Source of the DNA: Gammaproteobacteria bacterium
Lineage (GTDB): Bacteria; Pseudomonadota; Gammaproteobacteria; Pseudomonadales; Azotimanducaceae
DNA length: 37,786 nt
Assembly: GCA_007694905.1 (NCBI GenBank)
Contig: REEU01000193.1
Span: forward strand, 1 to 37,786
Direction: 5' to 3'
Both the position numbers and the translations under genes were made by a program. A model generated the notes under the pieces. The model saw only the letters and a list, made by a program, of their open reading frames with translations. It made no database searches and was not told the DNA's origin. This document shows, one piece after another, positions 23,122-31,218 of this stretch; the first letter of the stretch is position 1, and each line of letters opens with the position of its first letter.

Positions 23122-24827
23122 TTGAACCCAAGCCTCCGCTTCATCTCGTGATCGATCCAGATCCGGGCATAGATCGGTCCGGGCCGGACTGCGCCCACCC
23201 GGAGCTCACCTCCGTAGTTCCGGACCCATGGCCACCAGGCAGTGTAGACGTGCTCTGTCGGCAGCCAGATGTAGGGTGCCTCATCCAGAATATCCACCGT
23301 CATCTGGCGAATGGCATCAATGCGGGCGGATTCATCACGCATCTGATAGACCTCGCGCATGCGACGGTCGAAGTCAGGGTCGGAATACATCGATGGATTC
23401 CAGGTCTGGCCGCTGACAAAGCTCTTGCGCAGGGTTGTGGTCGGGTTCACGTGGCCGCTACCCATGAGGTAGCCGGGGCTGTGCGTACGGGTGGTCATGG
23501 CGGAGAGAAACGCGCCGTACTCCATCGGCTGGATCCGCATTCGGACACCGACCTGTGCCAGATAGTCTTCGAGCAATGGCACCAGGTCCATGAGGGTCGG
23601 GCTGCAGGCACAGACCTGCACGCGGAATTCGAAACCGTCCGGATAGCCGGCCTCCGCCAGCAAAGCCTTCGCTTTTTCCGGATCGTAGTCGAACAGCTCC
23701 TGCACCGACGCCGGCATGTCCTCGAGGGGCTGGAAATAGTCGCCATAGTCCGGATGCTGTGGATAGGCCATGAGCTCGGCATGGCCACCGTAAAAGAGCT
23801 CCGCGATCTCGCGCTGATTGACAGCCAGATTCAGCGCGCGGCGCACACGCACGTCATCGAAGGGTTCGCGGTCGATGCGCAACGCCATGAAGCTTCCAGT
23901 GTTCGACAGCCGACGCGACCACTGCAGTTCCGGAGAGGTCTTCCTCAAATGGTCCACGGCGATCCAGCGGATCGATTCGAGGATGTCGAGCCTGCCGGTG
24001 CGAAGTGCCGAGAGATAGGTGGCCTCGTCCTTGATGATCCGATAGATGACCTTGTCGACGAAGGGAATCTCGTACTCGGTGCCGTCGATGGTTTCGGTAT
24101 CCCAATAGCTGTCGACACGTTCGTGCACCTGGGAGTTCCCACGGATGTAGCGGGTCAGCCTGAACGGGCCGGTACCCGTGACATTGCGCCAATCGCGGCG
24201 ATCGAGATCAGCGGTTTCCCGCGGCACGATGCTGGAGTAGTACCCGTAGCCGAAGCGGTACATCCACTCGGCGTTGTACTCGCTGAATCGAAAAACCACC
24301 GTGTGGCTGTCACGGGCCTCGACGGAAGCGATGTGATCGAAGTAGGTGGGAATCTTGCGCGGACTGTCCCGCATGAGCTCGAAGGTGAACACCACGTCTT
24401 CGGCATCGAGCTCGCGCGCCGCCATGACGCCAGGCTTGTCGTGGAACATGATGCCGCGACGCAGCTCGATCACCAGCGTCGACGGATCCTCCCATGCCCA
24501 GCTTTCGGCCAGCTCACCGCGGATCGACTCGGGTGGCAGGTAGGCGTCGGAGAGAAACGGAAAGGGCCCACCGCGGCTGACCGCCAGGTCCAGATCACCC
24601 GCAAACAGCTGCTCGCGGATCATGCCGGCGTCATGGGGGCTCTTCCAGGCCCAGTCGGCGGGATCCCAGGACAACGCGGACAACGTGATGTTGACCGTGC
24701 CGACGTTCAGATCACCGCCATATCGGGGCTCGTCGGCCAGGGCCTGGCCAAGCACAAGGACCAACGCGAGCAGCCCTGAACGGAGTGTCACGGTCACCAT
24801 CGCGGTGAGGTTCGCAGCATTCGTCAT
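23118..24827 (-). CDS. ABC transporter substrate-binding protein (SBP family 5)
   Basis: The 569-residue exported protein begins with a signal peptide ending near LGQALADEPRYGG. The mature part has the cluster C binding-protein features. These are LAESWAWEDPSTLVIELRRGIMFHDKPG (about residues 105-130), DAEDVVFTFELM, VTGTGPFRLTRYIRG and DVRVRRALNLAVNQREIAELFYGG, then the C-terminal DILDEAPYIWLPTEHVYTAWW. No lipobox is evident, so it should be soluble in the periplasm. Family members bind peptides, but also opines, nickel, glutathione or sugars; the ligand cannot be told. Unusually it is third in the operon, between the permeases and the ATPases, with four-base overlaps at both ends. Confidence 0.9.
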   Translation of the reverse strand: MTNAANLTAMVTVTLRSGLLALVLVLGQALADEPRYGGDLNVGTVNITLSALSWDPADWAWKSPHDAGMIREQLFAGDLDLAVSRGGPFPFLSDAYLPPESIRGELAESWAWEDPSTLVIELRRGIMFHDKPGVMAARELDAEDVVFTFELMRDSPRKIPTYFDHIASVEARDSHTVVFRFSEYNAEWMYRFGYGYYSSIVPRETADLDRRDWRNVTGTGPFRLTRYIRGNSQVHERVDSYWDTETIDGTEYEIPFVDKVIYRIIKDEATYLSALRTGRLDILESIRWIAVDHLRKTSPELQWSRRLSNTGSFMALRIDREPFDDVRVRRALNLAVNQREIAELFYGGHAELMAYPQHPDYGDYFQPLEDMPASVQELFDYDPEKAKALLAEAGYPDGFEFRVQVCACSPTLMDLVPLLEDYLAQVGVRMRIQPMEYGAFLSAMTTRTHSPGYLMGSGHVNPTTTLRKSFVSGQTWNPSMYSDPDFDRRMREVYQMRDESARIDAIRQMTVDILDEAPYIWLPTEHVYTAWWPWVRNYGGELRVGAVRPGPIYARIWIDHEMKRRLGFK

Positions 24828-25741
24828 CGACTTCCCCGCATGCGCGGATCAAGGAGATCCCGCAAAGCATCACCAAAGATGTTGACGGAAAAAACCACGA
24901 GGGTCAGACACACCCCAGGCGCGATCGCGAGCCAGGGCGCCATGTACATGTAGGTTCGACCGTCACCGCTGAGCATACCGCCCCAGGTCGGTGCCGGGGG
25001 GGGGACACCGAGGCCGAGGAAGGACAGACCCGCTTCGGCCAGAATGGCTGCGCCGACGCGGGTGGTGAACAGCACGATCACCACCGGCATGACATTGGGC
25101 AGGATGTGGTACCAGAGGATGTAGAGGGTCCGGGCACCCATCGACTGGGCCGCGTGCGTATACATCGTCTCACGCACCGTCAGCACACCGCCGCGGACGA
25201 TACGCGAGCCTCCGATGCCGTAGAGCAGCCCGAGGACGATGACGATCTGCGGCATCCCCGAACCGACGATGGAGACCACCACGATCAGCAGCAGCAGATC
25301 AGGAAAGATCATCCAGGCATCAACGACGCGCTGGATGGCCATATCGACCTTGCCGCCGAGATAGCCGGACAGCAGCCCCAGGACGATGGACACCACGGTC
25401 GCCAGCCCGGCGGCAAGAAAACCCACCATCATCGACAGCTGCGCACCGATCAGCACCCGGGAAAGCAGATCGCGACCGAGGTGGTCGGTGCCCAGCCAAT
25501 GAGACAGTGACGGCGCCTGCAGACGCGCCGCCATATTGGTCTCGTTGGCTGCGTAGGGGGCCAGGACATCAGCAAACAGGCCACAGAACAGGAACACGAC
25601 GAAGATCACGCCACCGATGGCGCCGAGGGGCTTCTCACGCAGCAGGCGCCCGCAGAAGGCGACAATCGGGTGATCCGCACCGGCAATCAGTGGGCGCGTT
25701 GTCGCAGTCGGAATCGTTCCCGGTAACGCCGTGTCGGTCAT
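24824..25741 (-). CDS. ABC transporter permease (DppC/OppC-like)
   Basis: This 305-residue inner-membrane permease has an N-terminal segment before the first helix (GAIGGVIFVVFLFCGLFADVLAPYAANE), the LGTDHLGRDLLSRVLIGAQLSMMVG motif characteristic of DppC/OppC, and the coupling (EAA-like) loop MYTHAAQSMGARTLYILWYHILPNVMP. AILAEAGLSFLGLGVPPPAPTWGGML follows, a family hallmark. About six membrane segments are visible. Its start overlaps the upstream permease stop by one base (TGATG). Expected partner: the 25741-26688 permease. Confidence 0.94.
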   Translation of the reverse strand: MTDTALPGTIPTATTRPLIAGADHPIVAFCGRLLREKPLGAIGGVIFVVFLFCGLFADVLAPYAANETNMAARLQAPSLSHWLGTDHLGRDLLSRVLIGAQLSMMVGFLAAGLATVVSIVLGLLSGYLGGKVDMAIQRVVDAWMIFPDLLLLIVVVSIVGSGMPQIVIVLGLLYGIGGSRIVRGGVLTVRETMYTHAAQSMGARTLYILWYHILPNVMPVVIVLFTTRVGAAILAEAGLSFLGLGVPPPAPTWGGMLSGDGRTYMYMAPWLAIAPGVCLTLVVFSVNIFGDALRDLLDPRMRGSR

Positions 25742-26688
25742 CAGTAGCGCACCTTCGGATCAAGAAAACCGTACGTCAGGTCAACGAGCAGGTTGATCAT
25801 CAGGATGGCCACACCCGTCACCAGGAAGATCCCGGAGATCACCGGATAGTCGCGGGCGAACACGGCTTCGAGCAACAGCAACCCCATGCCCGGAACGACG
25901 AATATCTGTTCGAGAATCACGGCACCGCCAATCAGCAACGGCGCCTGCAGGCCGATCAGCGTGATCACGGGAATCAGGCCATTGCGCAGGGCGTGGCGGG
26001 CGATGACCAGATTCTCGGCAAGTCCCTTGGCACGTGCGGTACGGATGTAGTCCTGACGCATGACCTCGAGCATCATGGTTCGCGTCATGCGCATGGTGAC
26101 AGCCGACAGCGCCAGGCCGAGCAGTACGGCCGGCAACAGCATATGACTCAGGTTCTGGATCGGATCCTGAAAGAACGGGGTGTACTCCAGCGGCGGCGAC
26201 CAGCGCCACCAGACCGACGGGAACACCATCACCAGCGTTCCGAGCCAGAAGCTCGGAATCGACAACATCAGCAGCGAGAACGAGCGCGCGATGTAGTCAC
26301 CCGCGGTGTCCTGGCGCATGGCGGAATAGATACCGATGGGGACGGCGACGGTCAGGGCGACGACCAGCGCCAGCAGGCCCAGCTGGAACGTGATGGGCAG
26401 AGTCTCCGCCAGCTGCGCCGTGACCGGTGTGTTGTGCCACAGGGAGTTTCCCAGATCGCCGCGCATAATCCCGCCGACCCAGCGGAAATACTGGATGTAC
26501 ATGGGCTGATCGAGGCCGAGTGCTTCCTCGACCAGTGCCCGATCGGCGCTGGTCGCGACGTCGTTCTGTGCCAGCATCTGATCGATGACGTCGCCGGGAA
26601 TCAGGCGCATCGACACAAACACGATCAGGCTGGCAACGAACAGTGTCGGAATCAGAGCCAGAAGCCGGCGGATGATGTAGGCCTGCAT
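25741..26688 (-). CDS. ABC transporter permease (DppB/OppB-like)
   Basis: The first gene of the transporter operon encodes 315 residues. YIIRRLLALIPTLFVASLIVFVSMRLIPGDV at the N-terminus and LGLDQPMYIQYFRWVGGIMRGDLGNSL are typical of DppB/OppB proteins. The coupling loop is VMRQDYIRTARAKGLAENLVIARHALRNGLIPVITLIG, with six membrane helices overall. A 14-codon ORF with a much stronger ribosome-binding site ends four bases before this start, so translation may be coupled to it. Confidence 0.94.
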   Translation of the reverse strand: MQAYIIRRLLALIPTLFVASLIVFVSMRLIPGDVIDQMLAQNDVATSADRALVEEALGLDQPMYIQYFRWVGGIMRGDLGNSLWHNTPVTAQLAETLPITFQLGLLALVVALTVAVPIGIYSAMRQDTAGDYIARSFSLLMLSIPSFWLGTLVMVFPSVWWRWSPPLEYTPFFQDPIQNLSHMLLPAVLLGLALSAVTMRMTRTMMLEVMRQDYIRTARAKGLAENLVIARHALRNGLIPVITLIGLQAPLLIGGAVILEQIFVVPGMGLLLLEAVFARDYPVISGIFLVTGVAILMINLLVDLTYGFLDPKVRY

Positions 26689-26691
26689 GGC

Positions 26692-26736
26692 TCAGACCCA
26701 CCCGCGCGGCGTCACCGCTGGCAACAACATCTTCAT
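26692..26736 (-). CDS. Candidate 14-residue leader peptide ahead of the ABC transporter
   Basis: ATG at 26736 follows GGGGAGGT by four bases, one of the best ribosome-binding sites in the window. It reads MKMLLPAVTPRGWV then TGA at 26692-26694, with the permease ATG three bases later. The permease itself has only a GGTGGG-like sequence inside this ORF. It could couple initiation to the transporter operon or act as a regulatory leader; it is not rich in one amino acid, so classical attenuation is not indicated. Confidence 0.4.
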   Translation of the reverse strand: MKMLLPAVTPRGWV

Positions 26737-26856
26737 GCACACCTCCCCGTTCCCGGCAAGCTACCGGATACGCAGAACCATTAGAAGATTCGCTGCAGCT
26801 ATACTTCTTGAGTGAATTCTGTCATGCGTCCCGGCTGCAGGATGCGCCCGTCACAG

Positions 26857-26906
26857 TCAGGTAGCCTGGACCGGAAAACTTCGTCGGAGCTCATCCGTTC
26901 CCTGCC
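26857..26906 (-). pseudogene. Decayed C-terminal coding remnant of lytic transglycosylase copy 1
   Basis: Read past the TAG stop of copy 1, the frame gives GREREMSSDEVFRSRL-like sequence (exactly: G R E R M S S D E V F R S R L P). This lines up without gaps with QVGGLMRFDQAFRAERY of the intact paralogue. The TAG sits where the paralogue has CAG (Gln). Met, Asp, Phe and Arg are retained at matching positions before similarity fades. The remainder to the transporter operon (26737-26856) shows nothing clear. Confidence 0.6.
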
Positions 26907-27401
26907 CTACTCCGCCGAGCTCAGTTCTATGCGGCTGCGTGCCCGGATCGTGGCGCGGTGCGCCTTCACCGTGGCCACGTAACGCAAGGCGCCCTTCGGC
27001 AGCGTCGGGCTGGTGGCGATCCGGGTGGGACCGTAATTGTACGATGCGAGCGCCCAAGTCGTGTCGCCGTCGTGCCGGTCGAGCAGTTCGCGCAGATAAC
27101 GGCCACCGAGCTCGATGTTCAGGCAGGGTTCGTAGAGCTCCGCGAGCCGCTCCACGCCGAGATGACGCGCGGTACCCGGCCACTGAATCTGCATGATGCC
27201 GTGGGCATTGGCATGGGAACGCGCGTTCGGATCCCAATTGCTCTCAGTAGCGGCTACCGCGAGCATCAGGTCCAGAGGCACGTCGTGTAATGCGGAGGCG
27301 GTCTCGAAGCAGGACTGGAACGGATAGGCGGGTCCGGCCGCGACGAGGGGGTGGATGCCGAGCAGTACCAGCGTCAGCATGATCGTCGTTGCGTGCGTCA
27401 T
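26907..27401 (-). CDS. Lytic transglycosylase (SLT domain), truncated paralogue
   Basis: This 164-residue exported protein starts MTHATTIMLTLVLLGIHPLVAAGPAYPF, a signal peptide. The goose-lysozyme-like SLT domain has the catalytic Glu in VAATESNWDP (ES motif), GIMQIQWPG (GLMQ motif), LGGRYLRELLDRH and ALASYNYGPTRIA (AYN motif). It should cleave peptidoglycan glycan strands in the periplasm. It is nearly identical over about 140 residues to the protein encoded at 27971-28675 but lacks its last 70 residues, because of a TAG where the paralogue has CAG. ATG 27401 follows GGAGGCACC. It has its own leader, similar to that of the glycosyltransferase gene. Confidence 0.88.
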   Translation of the reverse strand: MTHATTIMLTLVLLGIHPLVAAGPAYPFQSCFETASALHDVPLDLMLAVAATESNWDPNARSHANAHGIMQIQWPGTARHLGVERLAELYEPCLNIELGGRYLRELLDRHDGDTTWALASYNYGPTRIATSPTLPKGALRYVATVKAHRATIRARSRIELSSAE

Positions 27402-27580
27402 GGTGCCTCCAGAACTCCCACCGGCCATTCAACCCTCCACGCTGAACGGCGCGATTCGAGGTCCATTCGAACGCTGTGTCCGTCGCCTCAGCGACAGGCA
27501 ACGCAACGCCACCATGATTGTTGAAGACGCTGTTGACCATGCTCGTTACCGACAATCAGGGTCTGTGCGATACCGCGCAT
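27402..27580 (-). promoter_or_regulatory. Conserved leader copy B upstream of the truncated transglycosylase
   Basis: Block-wise similarity to 18718-18890 is visible by eye. The 5' block has ATCGCACAGACC, TGATTGTCGG and GAGCATGGTC (about 27535-27575). The 3' block has GCCGTTCAGCGTGG, GGCCGGTG and AGTTCTGGAGG next to the start codon. The middle hairpin is GTCGC-TGAG-GCGAC, a shorter version of the copy A stem. No protein-coding pattern is shared. It occupies the gap between two genes of one orientation and so may give copy 1 separate regulation. Confidence 0.5.
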
Positions 27581-27635
27581 AGGGGTTCTCGTGCAGGCCC
27601 GCGCCAGAGCAGCAATGGCGCTTTCCTGCTGCGCA

Positions 27636-27974
27636 TCAATGCAGCCTCAGCCGCACCGGGATGGTCTTCCCCGGCAGCTCGTCGACGATCCGTTCGAGGC
27701 GGCGACCATCGACGACGTGAACCACGCGGTAGCCAGTCACGGTGTGCCGCGTTTCATGAACCACCCGACAGTCGGTCCGGAGGTCCCAGGCCAGAAGTGC
27801 AATGAGATCGTTACCCGCAGGCCGCAGCGGATCGCAGTCACCGACCTCCGTTGCCACGCGTTCCTGCTGCGTCAGCGGCTGCACGTCGACGACGCGGCTG
27901 TGCACGATGAGTTCGCCGGCGGATGCGGCCATCCCCGACGTCATGATGAGTACGGTCAGCAGATGTCGGATCAT
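27636..27974 (-). CDS. Small secreted protein related to the C-terminus of the operon's glycine-zipper protein
   Basis: The 112-residue product has a signal peptide (MIRHLLTVLIMTSGMAASA). Its last 45 residues read CRVVHETRHTVTGYRVVHVV then DGRRLERIVDELPGKTIPVRLRLH. These match in spacing the end of the 33237-33929 protein (RCEVVTEPR...GYDVTYRYHGKRF...HEHPGDRMRVRI): Cys-x-Val-Val, Glu-x-Arg, Gly-Tyr-x-Val, Gly-x-Arg/Lys, Pro-Gly and Val-Arg. The glycine-zipper segment itself is absent. A second Cys (DCDPLRP) could make a disulfide. It overlaps the upstream transglycosylase stop by four bases and is the last gene of the tight operon. Function unknown, probably periplasmic. Confidence 0.75.
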   Translation of the reverse strand: MIRHLLTVLIMTSGMAASAGELIVHSRVVDVQPLTQQERVATEVGDCDPLRPAGNDLIALLAWDLRTDCRVVHETRHTVTGYRVVHVVDGRRLERIVDELPGKTIPVRLRLH

Positions 27975-28675
27975 CGTTCCGCCTCCGGCCAGCCCAGCAG
28001 ATCCAGGGTACTCACGTCGACTGCACTGAGTCCTCCCTCGCCCACCGCCATACGTACGGCGTGCTCTCCGGACGGGAGTGCCGTCACGAAGAACTCGGCA
28101 CCGCCTATGCGTGCGTTCATGGTTGCCGCGTAACGCTCGGCTCGAAACGCCTGGTCGAAGCGCATCAGTCCACCGACCTGTTCCGCTGCGCGCAGGTCGA
28201 CACGACTCCCTGCCTGGATCCTGGCGCGATGCGCCTCCACCGTTGCCACGTAACGCAGAGCACCGGCGGGCAGAGTCGGGCTGGACGCTATCCGCGTAGG
28301 CCCGTAGTTGTAGGCTGCGAGTGCCCAGGTCGTGTCACCGTTATGACGGTCGAGCAGCTCGCGCAGATAGCGGCCACCCAGCTCGATGTTCAGGCAGGGG
28401 TTGTACAGTTCCGCCACCCGCCGAACACCGAGATGACGCGCCGTCCCGGGCCATTGGATCTGCATGATGCCGTGGGCGTTGGCATGGGAGCGTGCATCGG
28501 GATCCCAGCTGCTTTCGGTGGCGGCCACCGCGAGCATCAGATCCAGCGGCACGTCATGCAACGCCGAAGCGGTCTCGAAGCAGGACTGAAATGGATAGGT
28601 CGCACCACCCGCAGCTGCGGGGTTTACCCCAAGCAGCAGCAAAAGGGCCAACCCCAGCGTCGTTGTGCGCGTCAT
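27971..28675 (-). CDS. Lytic transglycosylase (SLT domain), full-length paralogue
   Basis: This is a 234-residue exported enzyme with signal peptide MTRTTTLGLALLLLLGVNPAAAG. The SLT domain has the catalytic Glu in VAATESSWDP, then HGIMQIQWPG, LGGRYLRELLDRH and ALAAYNYGPTRIA. An extra 70-residue C-terminal part follows (LMRFDQAFRAERYA, GGAEFFVTALPSGEHAVRMAV, STLDLLGWPEAER) that copy 1 has lost. Two Cys residues (QSCFE, NPCLN) are shared by both copies and may form a disulfide. The gene overlaps its neighbours by four bases on each side; GGAGGG lies just before the ATG, inside the SPOR gene. It probably opens glycan strands for the envelope complex encoded by this operon. Confidence 0.9.
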   Translation of the reverse strand: MTRTTTLGLALLLLLGVNPAAAGGATYPFQSCFETASALHDVPLDLMLAVAATESSWDPDARSHANAHGIMQIQWPGTARHLGVRRVAELYNPCLNIELGGRYLRELLDRHNGDTTWALAAYNYGPTRIASSPTLPAGALRYVATVEAHRARIQAGSRVDLRAAEQVGGLMRFDQAFRAERYAATMNARIGGAEFFVTALPSGEHAVRMAVGEGGLSAVDVSTLDLLGWPEAER

Positions 28676-29208
28676 GGTCCCTCCACTCCCGTGGCTGCGG
28701 AGAACGCTGCCAGCACCCGCGCACGCTCCTGCTCATCGGCGTACGCGAAGACCACCTGATAGCGACCGGGTGCCTCCTTGCGGACGGTGAACGTGCGCTC
28801 GGTGGTATCGGCCAGGCGCCGGGCAAAGCCCTCCGCCGACATCTGGCTGTAGAACGGTGTCCACACGCTTTGCCAACCGGAGTCACCCTCCCCTGCCGCG
28901 TTCGCCGACTCCGCCTCCGGGGGATCGCCCGGAGACGGCACGTCGTCATCGGCGGCGACTGCGAGCGCAGGGCGGGCATCCGGCTCAGGCGGGAGCGGAG
29001 AGACCGGCAGTGCCTCGGTGGCCAACGGCAACACCGGGAGCGGATCCGGTGCCACTTCCGTCACGGATCCGGACAGGCCCGGTGCGGATTCCGACAGGGC
29101 CCACTGCGCCCGCATGCCTTCAACGATCTGTGTCGGCCGCAGCTCCAGCAGCGGTGCCAGGGTGAGCACCAGGGCCGCGCCCACCAGCAAGCCGATCATG
29201 AATCTCAT
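28672..29208 (-). CDS. Membrane-anchored SPOR-like domain protein
   Basis: The 178-residue protein has an N-terminal membrane helix (MRFMIGLLVGAALVLTLAPLL), a long Pro/Ala/Asp-rich periplasmic linker (about residues 45-110), and a C-terminal domain from WQSVWTPFYSQMSAEGFARRLADTT to RYQVVFAYADEQERARVLAAF. The YSQ, AEGFARRL and YQVVFAYADEQERARVL elements follow the SPOR fold pattern, which binds denuded glycan strands at division or remodelling sites. Domain assignment is by pattern and somewhat divergent. It overlaps both neighbours by four bases, directly ahead of the transglycosylase gene, which makes a peptidoglycan role likely. Confidence 0.7.
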   Translation of the reverse strand: MRFMIGLLVGAALVLTLAPLLELRPTQIVEGMRAQWALSESAPGLSGSVTEVAPDPLPVLPLATEALPVSPLPPEPDARPALAVAADDDVPSPGDPPEAESANAAGEGDSGWQSVWTPFYSQMSAEGFARRLADTTERTFTVRKEAPGRYQVVFAYADEQERARVLAAFSAATGVEGP

Positions 29209-30560
29209 AGGGGTCTGGCCTCCTCGTCCAGGTGTACGGCCTGCCAGTGCACGGCGTCGCCATGACGTCGGAGCGCAGCTTCGAGGCGGGCGAGCCAGCT
29301 GCCGCGATCAGCGTCGGCGGCGATACCACACGCGCCCGGGGCAGATGCCACGATGCGATGCAGGTCAAGTGCTGCGTCGCGGTTCCGAATGGCGAGCACA
29401 TAGAATCCGGTGGCCGGTCGTTGCGGTGAATCGGGCCGGACGATCTGCAGCCGGAAGCGATGTTCGCCGCGTTCCCGGAGGAGCCCGGACGCATCGCATT
29501 GAGTCAGGCTCGTGACCTCGCTCCGGGTGGAGAACACCAGCAGATGGGAGGCATCTTCGAGATCGAAGCGCACCTCTGCGCAAACGTTGCCGCGACTGTT
29601 GCGGCAGATGCCTGTCCGCTCCACCGCGGTTACCGTGAGTGGCGACAGCAGCGAGGATGCTGACTGGGCAACGTCCTGCCTGCGGGCGGAAACGCCAGCC
29701 GGGGCCATCGTGCTTTCCCCGCGCGGGTCGATGAAGACCGAGGCGAGGCGCTGACGCGTGGAGCTCGCGCGCTCGACCAGCTCGATGCCCAACTCTGCTG
29801 CTTCCGTGGCAGCAGCGTCCATACGGATCCGCAGGCGCCACTCAGCGTCACTTTCGCGCTCGCTGAGAACGAACAGTGGCGTCAGCATCAGCTGCCGGCG
29901 CAGCTCGAGCGCCACCCGCGTGGCTCCCGGATCGTCCGGCGTTTCGAAATACACTGCGCCGTCGACTCCGCGCGGCAGCACACATCGCACCTGTTCCAGC
30001 AGCAATGCCGCGAGGGCTGACGCGTCCCCCAGCGGGAACGGTGCCGCTGCGCTGCCGGGTGACCCCCGTCGCATGGACTGCTCATGAGCGCGCGCCTGGG
30101 CATGCGTCAGCTGCCCACGCCAGCTGCTGCTGACACCGCTCACCCAGACCCGACGCTGAAGATCGAGCAGCGCGATGGTGACCCGGGCCTCGCGGCCAGA
30201 TCCCCGGGTCACCTCGATCCCGATGGCGTAATCCAGTGCGCGCGGGGGCGTACAGGACGTCTGCGTGGTGTCGAGATGCAGCTGCACACCGTCGAAACCC
30301 AGCAGACGCTGGCGAATGTGCTGCTGCAGTGCCGTGTGCAACTGCGAGGCGTCGGCGCTCGGCGCGCCGTCAGCCACAGGCATGAAGTCGATGATGGCGT
30401 GACGGAAGTCCGGATGCCGACTCAGGCGTTCCCCGAGTTCCGGCACCACCTCTGCGTCGAGCCACCGCAGCAGCGGGTCGCGCGGCTCGAGGACGCCGGC
30501 CGTGGCCGCGGTGGTCAGCAGCAACAGAGCTGCAAGCACGCCCTCAACCATCCGTCTCAT
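29205..30560 (-). CDS. Large secreted protein of unknown function (envelope operon)
   Basis: I do not recognise a family. The 451-residue protein has a clear signal peptide (MRRMVEGVLAALLLLTTAATAG). An N-terminal alpha/beta part follows (LLRWLDAEVVPELGERLSRHPDFRHAIIDFMPVADG), then a region ALDYAIGIEVTRGSGREARVTIALLDLQRRVWVSG resembling TolB-N/LpoB-type folds that sense lipoproteins or peptidoglycan synthases. A beta-rich C-terminal region has paired Cys (TGICRNSRGNVCAEVRFDL, TQCDAS, ACG). The TolB/Lpo comparison is a weak impression. Its start lies inside the upstream ExbD-like gene (17-bp overlap), and its stop overlaps the SPOR gene by four bases. Confidence 0.7.
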   Translation of the reverse strand: MRRMVEGVLAALLLLTTAATAGVLEPRDPLLRWLDAEVVPELGERLSRHPDFRHAIIDFMPVADGAPSADASQLHTALQQHIRQRLLGFDGVQLHLDTTQTSCTPPRALDYAIGIEVTRGSGREARVTIALLDLQRRVWVSGVSSSWRGQLTHAQARAHEQSMRRGSPGSAAAPFPLGDASALAALLLEQVRCVLPRGVDGAVYFETPDDPGATRVALELRRQLMLTPLFVLSERESDAEWRLRIRMDAAATEAAELGIELVERASSTRQRLASVFIDPRGESTMAPAGVSARRQDVAQSASSLLSPLTVTAVERTGICRNSRGNVCAEVRFDLEDASHLLVFSTRSEVTSLTQCDASGLLRERGEHRFRLQIVRPDSPQRPATGFYVLAIRNRDAALDLHRIVASAPGACGIAADADRGSWLARLEAALRRHGDAVHWQAVHLDEEARPL

Positions 30561-31218
30561 GGCGTACGTCTCCGTTGCGGTCGATGATCAGAGCGCCGCT
30601 GCTTGCGCTGCGCAGAAGGTCCTGTATCTGCGCTTCCATGCGCGCAGGCATGCGCATGCCCCAGCGGTAACCGTTCATGGAACCTCGCTCTGCGGTCAGG
30701 GCGGCGCGCATTGCTGCAGGCAGGGTGCTCGGCAGCAGTTCGTGCAGCGCACCCGGCGCCGAGGCGGGTCGCAGGAACAGTCCCGGAGCCAGCTGCCAGG
30801 CGCCGTCGTCGCTGAAGGCGAACACTTCCAGGCGGCCGCTGTTGACGAGACGCAGGAAATCGCTGTCCGAGGCGAAGCGTAGAACGAGCCCTTCTTCAGA
30901 CGTGTCGTCGGGCTCGGCTGCGGTTGGGTTGGCCGCGATCGAGAGCGACTCTCTCGACCGCTCGGGCACAGGCTCGGGCTTCGGTTCGGTGACCGGGTCC
31001 GGGATCGTCGGCAGCGTTCGTGGCTCCCGCGTCACCGGCTCCGGTTCGGGCGGGAACGATACGGTAGACATGGCACTGTCATCGCTCGCGGCCTCGGGCT
31101 CAACCTGGCGGACGAGCGCGAGGATGGCCACGAGGCAGAACGCGATGATGGCCATGAAGCGCATCACGTCCGTCTGCAGGCCGTCGTCCTCAGCCGGTAA
31201 TGGCCGCCGCCCGCGCAT
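30544..31218 (-). CDS. Single-span ExbD/TonB-like protein with Pro/Glu-rich linker
   Basis: The 224-residue product has a short cytoplasmic N-terminus and one membrane helix in TDVMRFMAIIAFCLVAILALV. The Asp just before the helix occupies the place of the essential Asp of ExbD/TolR. A TonB-like linker follows (PPEPEPVTREPRTLPTIPDP, then VTEPKPEPVPERS). A C-terminal domain of about 120 residues follows (GLVLRFASDSDFLRLVNSGRLEVFAF), unlike the known TolR domain. With the ExbB/TolQ-like neighbour this suggests a force-transducing pair. ATG 31218 overlaps the upstream stop by one base (TGATG); a GTG at 31221 is an alternative. Assignment to the family rests on context and the helix, not on a full alignment. 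Confidence 0.65.
   Translation of the reverse strand: MRGRRPLPAEDDGLQTDVMRFMAIIAFCLVAILALVRQVEPEAASDDSAMSTVSFPPEPEPVTREPRTLPTIPDPVTEPKPEPVPERSRESLSIAANPTAAEPDDTSEEGLVLRFASDSDFLRLVNSGRLEVFAFSDDGAWQLAPGLFLRPASAPGALHELLPSTLPAAMRAALTAERGSMNGYRWGMRMPARMEAQIQDLLRSASSGALIIDRNGDVRHETDG

Noticed and set aside
27244-27555. 103-codon minus-strand ORF across leader B (MSVTSMVNSVFNNHGGVALP)
   Set aside because: It runs out of frame into the transglycosylase gene, and leader A does not keep this reading frame. Conservation of the DNA is in blocks, not codons.
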